Source: Paraglaciecola sp. T6c (lineage in GTDB: Bacteria; Pseudomonadota; Gammaproteobacteria; Enterobacterales; Alteromonadaceae). Taken from it: a stretch of 64,000 nt of DNA. Of the stretch, positions 8,976 to 16,639 are shown in pieces. Both the position numbers and the translations under genes were made by a program. The stretch's first letter is position 1. Each line of letters begins with the position of its first letter. The notes beneath the pieces were generated by a model that did not search any database, was not told the DNA's origin, and worked only from the letters and a program-made list of their open reading frames with translations. The DNA lies in contig NC_008228.1 in NCBI RefSeq assembly GCF_000014225.1, positions 1,364,001 through 1,428,000 on the forward strand, written 5' to 3'.

Positions 8976-10580
8976 TTATGCTCCCTCTTTGCTGTGGGTG
9001 GCCGCGCTGGAAAAAGACGGCGCGGTAAATTGTTGTTCGATAATGGTGTGAATGGCATCCCAGTTGAGATGCCCTTGGCACACCTGAGCTAAGCGCTCTA
9101 TTTCGCGCTCTTGTTGCGCCCCGTAATCCTCGGCGAGTTCTGTATTGGCACCTGCCCAAGCAAGTATATGCTGCAAAGCCTGTGGTGAATCGAACAGGCC
9201 GTGTAAATAACTACCCGCAACTTGGTTGTCTTCACTGATACAGCCTTCATACTCGCCGTTGTTTAATAAGATCATCGGCTTGGCATTATCAGCTCGCACG
9301 CTAGTGCCTATGTGAATTTCGTAGCCTCGAATAGGTGCGCTGCCATTTTCATGGATTAATAAGTCTCCGTGACTTTGGGTAAGTTGTTTTTGTGCTTGTA
9401 ATTGCGTGGTGATAGGCAAATAACCTAAGCCTTCGCTGGTGCCTGGCGTATCTTCAACGCCGCTGGGATCCGAAATACTTTGGCCCAACATTTGATAGCC
9501 ACCGCAAATACCTAATACTTTACCGGAGTAGCGTAGGTGACGTTGTAAGCCTGCGTCCCATCGCATCTTTTTTAGCAATGCTAGGTCGGCACGCACATTC
9601 TTGCTACCCGGTAATATGATCAAATCACAGGCTGGAATAGGGCGGCCTTGGGCCACAAAGGTCAGTTTTACTTGGGGGTGTACGCGCAGCATATCGAAAT
9701 CGGTGTGATTACTGATGCGTTTAAACACAGGAACACATATGTGTATTCGTATGTTTGTTTCATCTAAATTCTGTTCTGCTTGAATAGCGTCTTCAGCGGC
9801 CAATTGTAAGTTGTGAATATAGGGCAGTACACCTAACACCGGTTTTTTCGTTCGGTCTTCTAACCAGGTTAAACCTGACTCGAGTAGTTTGATGTCACCA
9901 CGAAACTTGTTAATGACAAAGCCGACCACGCGGTTTTGTTCAGATTCTGACAGTAAATCTAATGTACCAACAAGTTGCGCGAATACGCCGCCGCGATCGA
10001 TATCTGCCACTATGATCACTGGGCAATCAACCGCTTCGGCAAAGCCCATATTGGCGATGTCGCCTTTGCGTAAATTAATCTCCGCTGGGCTGCCTGCGCC
10101 TTCTACCACAATCACGTCGTACTCTTGCGTTAAGCATTGATGGGAACTGAGGACGGCTTGCATAGCGACTTTTTTGTAGTCATGGTATTTCTTGGCTTGC
10201 ATGTCTGACACCGCTTTACCCTGAATGATCACCTGTGCGCCGGTATCTGAGCTTGGCTTGAGTAACACTGGGTTCATGTGGACGCTGGGCTCAACGCCGG
10301 CCGCTTGTGCTTGTACCGCTTGCGCACGGCCTATTTCACCGCCACCTTTAGTAACAGCGCTATTGAGGGCCATATTTTGTGGCTTAAAGGGAGCCACCCG
10401 AACGCCGCTGTTTTTCAGGCAGCGACAAAACCCTGCCACGAGCATGCTTTTACCTGCATCTGACGTAGTGCCTTGGATCATGATGGTCGCGCTTTTAGCG
10501 CTCATGCTTTTAGCGGCTGTGCTTTCAAAGGCTGTGCTTTTAACGATCATGCTTTTATAGGTCATGCATTTAGAGGTCAT
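8976..10580 (-). CDS. cobQ: Cobyric acid synthase CobQ/CbiP with repeat-built N-terminus
   Basis: An ATP- and glutamine-dependent enzyme amidating four side chains of adenosylcobyrinic acid a,c-diamide. The core opens with [12 protein letters not shown] (P-loop), followed by [10 protein letters not shown] and [11 protein letters not shown]. The C-terminal class-I-like glutaminase has the [11 protein letters not shown] nucleophile Cys and the YLHGLFD His. Total length is 534, about 30 longer than usual: the extra residues are six tandem pentapeptides ending mostly in KS at the very N-terminus. ATG 10580 overlaps the stop of the preceding phosphatase as ATGA. Four of the six repeat units begin with ATG, so internal starts at any of them would stay in frame. 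Confidence 0.93.
   Translation of the reverse strand: MTSKCMTYKSMIVKSTAFESTAAKSMSAKSATIMIQGTTSDAGKSMLVAGFCRCLKNSGVRVAPFKPQNMALNSAVTKGGGEIGRAQAVQAQAAGVEPSVHMNPVLLKPSSDTGAQVIIQGKAVSDMQAKKYHDYKKVAMQAVLSSHQCLTQEYDVIVVEGAGSPAEINLRKGDIANMGFAEAVDCPVIIVADIDRGGVFAQLVGTLDLLSESEQNRVVGFVINKFRGDIKLLESGLTWLEDRTKKPVLGVLPYIHNLQLAAEDAIQAEQNLDETNIRIHICVPVFKRISNHTDFDMLRVHPQVKLTFVAQGRPIPACDLIILPGSKNVRADLALLKKMRWDAGLQRHLRYSGKVLGICGGYQMLGQSISDPSGVEDTPGTSEGLGYLPITTQLQAQKQLTQSHGDLLIHENGSAPIRGYEIHIGTSVRADNAKPMILLNNGEYEGCISEDNQVAGSYLHGLFDSPQALQHILAWAGANTELAEDYGAQQEREIERLAQVCQGHLNWDAIHTIIEQQFTAPSFSSAATHSKEGA
10491..10580. repeat. Six 15-base tandem repeats at the 5' end of cobQ
   Basis: Consecutive 15-base units (10491-10505, 10506-10520, 10521-10535, 10536-10550, 10551-10565, 10566-10580), each close to GCTTTTAGNGNTCAT on the plus strand. 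They end exactly at the cobQ start codon and encode [25 protein letters not shown] and MSAKS. Units differ at several positions, so the array is old or diverging. Confidence 0.9.
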
Positions 10581-11329
10581 AGTGCGTTCTCGTTAAACGC
10601 TGGTTTGGCGATAAAGTTCACCACAGGAACCGCTTGCTCGTACTCTGCGATAGCGATACGCGTTAGGCTGGCATAGCCAATTTGCAACTTGGCGTACCAA
10701 TCACCCTGTTGCCAATTTGCAGATAACACATCAGCTAAAATTTGGCGTATCACGCCGCCATGGCTAACCACTAAGCAGTTTTGCCCTTGGTGCTTAGTGG
10801 TTAAACGCTGCCAACAATTTACTACCCGTTGATGAAAACGTTCTAAGGATTCGGCGTTTGGTAAGGTGTTATGCATAGGCTCTTGCCAAAACGCATTTAG
10901 CTCAAGCCATTGCTCGCTTAAATCATCAAAGGGGATACCGTCATACAAACCAAAATCACACTCTTGAAGGTCGTCTTCAATCACCAGTGGTACGGATAAA
11001 AATTCAGCGAATGCCTTGGCAAAATGCAGGCAACGCAGCCGAGGGGATGAAATGATGACATCCACTTTTGACGTTTTTTGCATTTGCGCTTGCATAGCGT
11101 GTAAACCTTGTTCACTAAGGGGAATGTCGGTCTTGCCATAAAGTGCGCTAGGGCCATCAACTTGACCATGGCGCAGCAAATTGAACGTGGTTGCTGCGCC
11201 ATGGTCAAGTTGATGGCTACCCACTGAACGGCTGCTCAGTGCAGGGCTATCGCCAGTATTGTTATTCACAGCGACATGATTCACCGCGTTATCATTCGCT
11301 GCGCTATCTTTCACAGGTTTGCTACTCAT
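10577..11329 (-). CDS. cobC: Alpha-ribazole phosphatase-like histidine phosphatase (CobC type)
   Basis: A 250-residue phosphatase expected to remove phosphate from alpha-ribazole 5'-phosphate (or the 5'-phosphate of the assembled nucleotide loop product). The catalytic [10 protein letters not shown] motif is followed by [25 protein letters not shown], the acidic ECDFGLYDG block, and [12 protein letters not shown] with the second His; this set is the CobC signature. About 45 residues precede the core, including four degenerate pentapeptides ([20 protein letters not shown]). ATG 11329 overlaps the cobU stop as ATGA, and the 3' end overlaps cobQ the same way. The longer open frame back to 11416 lies inside cobU and is not needed. 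Confidence 0.87.
   Translation of the reverse strand: MSSKPVKDSAANDNAVNHVAVNNNTGDSPALSSRSVGSHQLDHGAATTFNLLRHGQVDGPSALYGKTDIPLSEQGLHAMQAQMQKTSKVDVIISSPRLRCLHFAKAFAEFLSVPLVIEDDLQECDFGLYDGIPFDDLSEQWLELNAFWQEPMHNTLPNAESLERFHQRVVNCWQRLTTKHQGQNCLVVSHGGVIRQILADVLSANWQQGDWYAKLQIGYASLTRIAIAEYEQAVPVVNFIAKPAFNENAL
11252..11311. repeat. Degenerate 15-base coding repeat in the CobC-like gene
   Basis: Four consecutive 15-base units on the minus strand encode [15 protein letters not shown] and NNNTG. Similarity is partial (AAT/GAT starts, GCG/GTG ends), so this is a decayed version of the kind of array seen at the start of cobQ. Confidence 0.55.
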
Positions 11330-11880
11330 TTTTGAGGACTCTTTAATGCCATGGGTAACCCTGCGGCAACAAAGGTGACGTGATCTGCAATACTTGCCAC
11401 AGCTTGATTCAACCAACCCGCTTGATCAACAAACTCTCGAGTGACTTCCCCCATGGGGATAACGCCCAAGCCAACTTCATTTGCCACCATAATTATACTT
11501 GATTCACTGGCGCGAAGGGCTTGGGTGAAGCCTTGAAATAGGATGCTGAAATCTTGTTGTGGTTGATGGTAAAGCTGGTTGTTGAGCCAAAGGGTTAAAC
11601 AGTCGATGAGCAGTATCGGCTGATCGCTATCAGTTGTAACGCCCTTATCTGAATAGAGCTCGATGTACTCAGTTAAATTCAGAGGCACTTCAGCTAACGC
11701 CCAATGTGCTGGGCGCTCCTGTTGATGGCGCATAATACGCTTGCTCATTTCTGTGTCTGTCGCGGTGGCGGTAGCGACAAAGGTGACATTTTTGCCGGAT
11801 TGTTGGCTTAGAGCGAGGGCTTGTTGCAACGCAAAGTTTGATTTGCCAGAGCGAGCACCGCCAATAATTAAATGCAGCAT
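11326..11880 (-). CDS. cobU: Adenosylcobinamide kinase / adenosylcobinamide-phosphate guanylyltransferase
   Basis: A 184-residue bifunctional cytosolic enzyme that phosphorylates adenosylcobinamide and then transfers GMP to it. It starts with the P-loop GGARSGKSNFA, followed by FVATATATDTEM, an IMRHQQERPAHW segment containing the guanylylated His region, ILLIDCLTLWLNN (Walker B), and IMVANEVGLGVIP near the C-terminus. Length is normal for CobU. GGAGAG nine bases upstream supports ATG 11880. It lies between cobS and the CobC-type phosphatase, matching its position in nucleotide-loop assembly. Confidence 0.95.
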   Translation of the reverse strand: MLHLIIGGARSGKSNFALQQALALSQQSGKNVTFVATATATDTEMSKRIMRHQQERPAHWALAEVPLNLTEYIELYSDKGVTTDSDQPILLIDCLTLWLNNQLYHQPQQDFSILFQGFTQALRASESSIIMVANEVGLGVIPMGEVTREFVDQAGWLNQAVASIADHVTFVAAGLPMALKSPQK

Positions 11881-11965
11881 TGTTCAGCTCTCCAACAAAA
11901 TATTTGTAATGACTCAACGCGACGTTTGAGGGGCAAGTTTAAGACTGTTTTTATCAATAGGACGT

Positions 11966-12775
11966 TCATAAAAGAAAGCCTATGGTCTGCTCATTCACTG
12001 TTTTAGGTAACGTGATAATCAACAGAAGATAGATGAGTAACTCTTGGGTTTGTTGAGCAAAGCCTAAGCAGTCCCCTGTATAGCCATCAATGTGCTTTTT
12101 AAACCAATGTTTAAGGGCAAAGCGCAGCACACATGCACTGACTATGACGAGTATTGCACTGGATAGTGGTAACCATAGTACCGCAGGTACACTTGAGGCG
12201 AGCAGCCAAAGTAACACCCGAGGTTGCATAGGCTGTGCTAACGAGTCACTTTTACTGTTATCACTATTTTTGCGTGCATAGGCGAGGTGTTGCACATGCG
12301 AAATAGCCAACCCGCGAGACAAAGGGTAGGCAATGGCTAGGGCCAGCAGTAGGTGCTGATCCGCGGCTAGCGAGCTCAGCAGTATAAACTTGCTCAATAG
12401 CGCACAAATCAGTGCGCACGTGCCGTATGTGCCAATTTGGCTGTCTTTCATGATGGTCAACTTGCGCGTGATACTCTGACCCCCCCAAAAACCGTCGGCC
12501 GTATCTGCTAGGCCATCTTCATGTATTGCACCCGTTAGCATTAAACTAAATATAATAAGCAAGCATACTGTCGGTTCTCGTCCTAAATAGGGCAGCATGA
12601 AGCAGTAAAATGCGCTTAATAAAGCAGCCAGCAGCCAGCCAACTAATGGGAAATATCGTCCCGCTTGGTGCAATTTTTGTGGGCTGTAATCAATTGCAGT
12701 CGGCACAGGTAAGCGGGTGAAAAAACTCACTGCTAATAGTATTAAATTGAACTGATAGTTTAAAAATCGAGTCAT
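11966..12775 (-). CDS. cobS: Adenosylcobinamide-GDP ribazoletransferase (cobalamin synthase)
   Basis: A 269-residue polytopic inner-membrane protein that joins alpha-ribazole (phosphate) to adenosylcobinamide-GDP. The N-terminus has the FFTRLPVP motif, and residues about 80-100 carry GAIHEDGLADTADGFWGG, the metal-binding acidic signature of CobS, followed by KDSQIGTYGTCAL. Several hydrophobic helices follow. Length is slightly above the 250-residue norm. It is flanked by cobT and cobU, the classical nucleotide-loop trio. Confidence 0.95.
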   Translation of the reverse strand: MTRFLNYQFNLILLAVSFFTRLPVPTAIDYSPQKLHQAGRYFPLVGWLLAALLSAFYCFMLPYLGREPTVCLLIIFSLMLTGAIHEDGLADTADGFWGGQSITRKLTIMKDSQIGTYGTCALICALLSKFILLSSLAADQHLLLALAIAYPLSRGLAISHVQHLAYARKNSDNSKSDSLAQPMQPRVLLWLLASSVPAVLWLPLSSAILVIVSACVLRFALKHWFKKHIDGYTGDCLGFAQQTQELLIYLLLIITLPKTVNEQTIGFLL

Positions 12776-12810
12776 GTTCGTCTTTATTTCGCTAACGTGG
12801 TGCTAGTCAT

Positions 12811-13944
12811 TTATACCGTCACGCCAGCGCTCTCAAATGTGGCCATATCATTGTAGAAACTGGCTGCTGCTTGCAGCAAGGGTAAAGCCAGCGCTGCACC
12901 AGTGCCCTCGCCAAGGCGCAAGCCTAAAGACAATAGCGGCCGAGCGTCTAATTGAGCCAACACTTGCTGGTGGGCATATTCTGCTGAACAGTGGGCAAAT
13001 AGCATATAATCCCGTGCGCGCGGCGCAATACGCACGGCAATCAGCGCTGCTACACTGACAATGAATCCATCCACTAAGATGCTTTTACCGGCTTTAGCGG
13101 TTTCGAGTATGGCACCCACAATTTGTGCGATTTCAAAACCACCTACTTCCATCAGTGCGGTTTTAGGGGTAAAGGCCTTTGTGCCGTGGGCTTTATTGAC
13201 TCGCTCTAAAGCATCTTCGATGAGCTGAATTTTTTTCGTTAATTGTTCATCCGTTATGCCTGTGCCTTTGCCTGTTGTGTGCTGTGGGCTCAACCCGCAA
13301 ATGAGGGATAACAAGGCTGATGCACTACTGGTATTGCCAATGCCCATTTCGCCAAATGCCAGCACATTGCTGCCTTGGGCAATATGCTGTGCAGCAACGT
13401 TTGCGCCCATCGTCAGCGCTTGCTCTGCTTGGGCTGGTGTCATCGCAGCTTGTTTTGAAAAATCCGCCGTACCTTGGCCTATTTGCTGTTCAATCAACAT
13501 ATTGCTTGCTGACAGACGGGCATTGCCGCTCACTGGGCTGAGCATACCGGCATCGACGACTTTCATCTGCCAGCCTAGCGTGGTGCTAAAGCAGTTGATT
13601 GCCGCGCCACCATTGAGAAAATTGCTCACCATTTGCTGGGTGACGTCAGATGGGGCAATACTGATGCCATTGGCGGCAATGCCGTGATCGGCGGCAAATA
13701 CCAGCATAACTGGCTTATTTATGACGATTCGGGTGTCAATACGGCTGCCTGTTTGCGAGAGGCTTTGTTGTATTTGAGCAAGCTGGCGAGCGAGATCTTC
13801 AAGCTGGCCTAGGGCCCCTAAGGGTTTAGTTTTATTGTTAATTCGCTCATCTATATCGCTGAGGTTACTGGTATCGACGGGGGATATTTGCCAGTGAGAC
13901 TGATCGAATACGGATGAAGATAATGAGTGTTGTTGTTCTGACAT
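12811..13944 (-). CDS. cobT: Nicotinate-nucleotide-dimethylbenzimidazole phosphoribosyltransferase
   Basis: A 377-residue cytosolic enzyme making alpha-ribazole 5'-phosphate from nicotinate mononucleotide and a lower-ligand base. Family marks are NNKTKPLGALGQLEDLA, VFAADHGIAANGIS, FLNGGAAINCFS, FGEMGIGNTSSASAL, and the C-terminal RLGEGTGAALALPLL, which contains the catalytic Glu. ATG 13944 has AAGGAAGG eight bases upstream and gives the expected length; the frame remains open 39 codons further to 14061, but that part is low-complexity. About 240 bases without a gene separate it from btuC. Confidence 0.94.
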   Translation of the reverse strand: MSEQQHSLSSSVFDQSHWQISPVDTSNLSDIDERINNKTKPLGALGQLEDLARQLAQIQQSLSQTGSRIDTRIVINKPVMLVFAADHGIAANGISIAPSDVTQQMVSNFLNGGAAINCFSTTLGWQMKVVDAGMLSPVSGNARLSASNMLIEQQIGQGTADFSKQAAMTPAQAEQALTMGANVAAQHIAQGSNVLAFGEMGIGNTSSASALLSLICGLSPQHTTGKGTGITDEQLTKKIQLIEDALERVNKAHGTKAFTPKTALMEVGGFEIAQIVGAILETAKAGKSILVDGFIVSVAALIAVRIAPRARDYMLFAHCSAEYAHQQVLAQLDARPLLSLGLRLGEGTGAALALPLLQAAASFYNDMATFESAGVTV

Positions 13945-14117
13945 TTTTTGTGCCTTCCTTGATGTCTTGTGAACTGGCTTTATCGCTTCTTGCATTGAGC
14001 GTGAGGGTGCTTTCTCTGAGTCTACAGATGCTGGCGCTGCAGTTACTTCAGGATCTAACATATGTGTTGTTCCAATCGTGATTTGGTTGGGTTCTTAATA
14101 TTTATTTCTCGAGCGCC

Positions 14118-14157
14118 ATTTTCTCTATTTTCTTGATTGCCCCGATTTTCTCTATTT
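14118..14157. repeat. 13-base direct repeat between btuC and cobT
   Basis: The 13-base sequence ATTTTCTCTATTT occurs at 14118-14130 and 14145-14157 in the non-coding gap between btuC and cobT, with related TTGATT/ACTATTT fragments around it. It resembles the short repeats inside neighbouring genes of the operon. No terminator is evident here. Confidence 0.6.
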
Positions 14158-14182
14158 GCACTATTTGGACTATGCATTGTTT

Positions 14183-15205
14183 TCATGCCTGTCGCTGACG
14201 AATAGCGAGTAAGAAAAACACGCTGCCGATGGCTGAAGTGATAATGCCGATAGGGATTTCTTGGTCTGAAAGGGCCGAGCGGGCAACGATATCAACTAGC
14301 ACCATAAAACTGCCGCCGATGAGTACACAGCCTAAAATTAAAGCGCGGCTCGTCACCCCAACCCAGCGTCGCACAATATGGGGGATAAGTAAGCCAACGA
14401 ACCCAATGCCGCCGCAGTAAGCCACAATGCACGCGGTTAGTGCAGCGCAAATACCTAAAGCCATTAAGCGAAGAGCGGTGACGTTAATGCCTAGGGTTTT
14501 GGCATTTTCGTCGCCTAGCAAGAGGGCATCTAAGCGCCGACCGAAAAGTAACAGCAGTACCACGCTGCCCATAACCACGGGTAGCATGATCCAGGCGTAC
14601 CACATTTCAGTGCGAGCAAGACTGCCCATTAACCAGAAAATAACTTTGTTTGCAGCGAAAGGGTCGCCTAAAAACAGTAAAAAGTGACTCAGAGCACTGA
14701 GCATAAATGACACCGCCACACCGGCTAACAGCATGTGCTCGCCGCGCCCTCCAAAAGATGTTGCGGCCAGCGCTTGGACTAAGGTAACGGCAAATACTGC
14801 GCCTAAAAAGGCGGCGACCGGCAGTGCGATTGAAAAAGGCACATCAGGCAACATACCGAATATCGTTAAGGTTTCGCCTATTTGACTGTCAAACAACAGT
14901 GTTGCGATACTCGCTCCGAGCCCTGCGCCAGATACCACACCGAATAGGTAAGGATCAGCCAATCCGTTGCGGGTAATGTTTTGCAATGTGGCCCCGGCAA
15001 CAGCAAGGCCTGCGCCAACTAAAAAGCCCACGAGCACTCTAGGTAAGCGAATCTCCCAAAATATTAGCGCGTTAACGTCAGTGCTACACTGGTCAACTAT
15101 GCAGTGATACAGTTCAGATGCAGGCAAGTCTGCAGCACCAAAAAATATGCCGATAATGGGCGAGAGTACCGCAAGTACAAATAGCAACGACCAGCGGTTA
15201 GTCAT
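14183..15205 (-). CDS. btuC: BtuC-like ABC transporter permease (FecCD family)
   Basis: A 340-residue inner-membrane permease with about ten helices. Typical FecCD/BtuC marks are RLPRVLVGFLVGAGLAVAGATLQ near residue 55, NGLADPYLFGVVSGAGLGA, and GFVGLLIPHIVRRWVG near the coupling helix that contacts the ATPase. It imports corrinoid delivered by BtuF. It starts with an ATGA overlap on the btuD stop, so the two are translationally coupled. Substrate assignment rests on the cobalamin riboswitch and operon; the family also moves heme and siderophores. Confidence 0.88.
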   Translation of the reverse strand: MTNRWSLLFVLAVLSPIIGIFFGAADLPASELYHCIVDQCSTDVNALIFWEIRLPRVLVGFLVGAGLAVAGATLQNITRNGLADPYLFGVVSGAGLGASIATLLFDSQIGETLTIFGMLPDVPFSIALPVAAFLGAVFAVTLVQALAATSFGGRGEHMLLAGVAVSFMLSALSHFLLFLGDPFAANKVIFWLMGSLARTEMWYAWIMLPVVMGSVVLLLLFGRRLDALLLGDENAKTLGINVTALRLMALGICAALTACIVAYCGGIGFVGLLIPHIVRRWVGVTSRALILGCVLIGGSFMVLVDIVARSALSDQEIPIGIITSAIGSVFFLLAIRQRQA

Positions 15206-16113
15206 TTCAATTTGCCCTTCTTATCGCTTACTTCTTTGTGTGCTTCTTTATGTGATTTGTTACTCGCTTCGCTTGAATGCACTTTTGACTGTTGTGTTAC
15301 CTCAGGCAGAGAAGGGCGCTCTTGTTCATCGGGAGGGTAAAAGTCTACCCGTAGATTTTCGGTCACTTCATCGCGGCGAATACGACAAGGAATGTTAAAA
15401 ACGTGCTCTAACGTTGTCGCTTTTAGCACACTCTCAACTGGCCCTTGTGCGATCATCTTGCCGTCATTTAGTAAACATAAGTGATCGCAGTAACTGGCGG
15501 CTAAATTAATATCATGCAAACTCATCACTACGGTCATTTGTTGCTGATGGGCGAGGGTGCGCAGTAACTTAAGTACTTGGTGTTGATAATAAATATCTAG
15601 GTGATTGACGGGCTCATCTAACACAATGAGCGCCGCTTTTTGGACTAATGCCCGGGCGATCAATCCCCGTTGTTGCTCACCTCCTGACAGTGAGCTAAAC
15701 GTTTGATGCGTTTTATCGCTAAGGCCTACCTTGGCGATTGATGCCGCGAGGTGTTGGTGATCTTGCTCGGTTTCCCGAGACAACAACGTTTTATGGGGTA
15801 GCCAACCCATGCGCACAATTTGTTGCAAGCTCAAAGCGAATACACTTTCATTTAATTGATTGACCACAGCAATTTGCCGAGCGCGTTCGAGTGGGCTGTA
15901 TTCTTCAAGTGCTTTGCCGCACCAATCCACTTGGTTTTTACTGGCTGTTTGGCCGGATAACATCTTTAGCAAGCTGGTTTTACCGGCACCATTAGGGCCG
16001 AGCACACCCAGCACTTTGCCGCGCTCAAGGGAGAGATTAATGTCAGACAAAATACTTTTGTGCGCTATCTGGTAGGAGAGCTGTTTCGCCTGTAGGTTAG
16101 CTGAATTTGGCAT
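15202..16113 (-). CDS. btuD: BtuD-like ABC transporter ATP-binding protein
   Basis: A 303-residue ATPase for the BtuCD importer. Walker A GPNGAGKTSLL, Q-loop VNQLNES, signature LSGGEQQRGLIARAL, Walker B ALIVLDEP and the H-loop in VMSLHDINLA are all present. The last 60 residues are a charged, Lys/Ser/Glu-rich tail beyond the normal fold. ATG 16113 with CAGGTG upstream gives the usual N-terminus; the GTG at 16164 would add 17 residues that read into the leader. It is the first gene of the 12-gene operon and follows the cobalamin riboswitch. Confidence 0.9.
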   Translation of the reverse strand: MPNSANLQAKQLSYQIAHKSILSDINLSLERGKVLGVLGPNGAGKTSLLKMLSGQTASKNQVDWCGKALEEYSPLERARQIAVVNQLNESVFALSLQQIVRMGWLPHKTLLSRETEQDHQHLAASIAKVGLSDKTHQTFSSLSGGEQQRGLIARALVQKAALIVLDEPVNHLDIYYQHQVLKLLRTLAHQQQMTVVMSLHDINLAASYCDHLCLLNDGKMIAQGPVESVLKATTLEHVFNIPCRIRRDEVTENLRVDFYPPDEQERPSLPEVTQQSKVHSSEASNKSHKEAHKEVSDKKGKLK

Positions 16114-16169
16114 GGCACCTGTATTGTCATATCGATCAAAATACGATCTAAAGGGGGAATACACAGTGC

Positions 16170-16243
16170 GCTCAGTATCACATACTAAAAGGACAATCTG
16201 TTATTCACGTATTCCCGCGTGAAAATAATTAAAGGGTGAATAA
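16170..16243 (-). promoter_or_regulatory. Candidate riboswitch expression platform with competing hairpins
   Basis: In the minus-strand RNA, UUAUUCAC at the riboswitch 3' edge (16243-16236) can pair with GUGAAUAA (16208-16201). The same distal segment can instead form a local hairpin UUCACG-loop-CGUGAA (about 16222-16203). The two structures share bases and exclude each other. A further small hairpin AGUAU-GUG-AUACU lies nearer the gene. No run of U follows, so control of translation is more likely than termination. Inferred from pairing only. Confidence 0.5.
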
Positions 16244-16402
16244 GGCTGGTATCTGACTTACAAGCACTCGAGCGATTATCCTCGACACGTGGCTTGTTTA
16301 CAGTTGCGGGTACAGTTCTGGTATCACACCAGATTCCCATTTAATTTACGCCTTCGTCATATTCGTTAAATCCGAAATAAACACAGCATAAAACCTATAT
16401 AT
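16240..16402 (-). promoter_or_regulatory. Cobalamin (adenosylcobalamin-type) riboswitch
   Basis: The minus strand carries the conserved core of the cobalamin riboswitch: GGGAA at 16338, then GGTG, a CCAG-closed hairpin, CTGTACCCGCAACTGTA, a B12-box-like AAGCCACGTG, a variable stem built on CTCGAG, and the closing AGTCAGATACCAGCC near 16250. These elements are in the canonical order and spacing. It lies 130-290 bases upstream of btuD and so should repress the whole uptake/assembly operon when cobalamin is plentiful. Boundaries are approximate. Confidence 0.93.
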
Positions 16403-16569
16403 GGCGCGCAATATAGCAAGTAAATTGACCATCTACGAGCGGTAAATGTCAGTGGGTAAAATACCTACCTGGTGAATGCGGTGACTCCTATCCTGAAGAA
16501 TTGACTGCCAGTAAATGCGCGAATTTGGCCAATTGATCAAGATCTTACATTACCAGGCCATACTTGTAA

Positions 16570-16588
16570 TTGAAAATCATTCTCATTA
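16570..16588 (+). promoter_or_regulatory. Putative Fur box upstream of the TonB receptor
   Basis: TTGAAAATCATTCTCATTA matches most positions of the 19-base Fur consensus (GATAATGATAATCATTATC), including the ATCATTCTCATT half-sites. It lies about 50 bases before the receptor start, where it would overlap the promoter. This predicts iron repression of the receptor and the following membrane protein. Confidence 0.7.
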
Positions 16589-16639
16589 ACTGTATGGTGT
16601 GCGCCTTTCCGGCCCTTATATTAGTAGGATGTTTATTTC

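Noticed and set aside
16403-16639. A second riboswitch on the plus strand upstream of the siderophore receptor
   Set aside because: The plus strand lacks the conserved cobalamin-riboswitch core; only a Fur-like site is seen.
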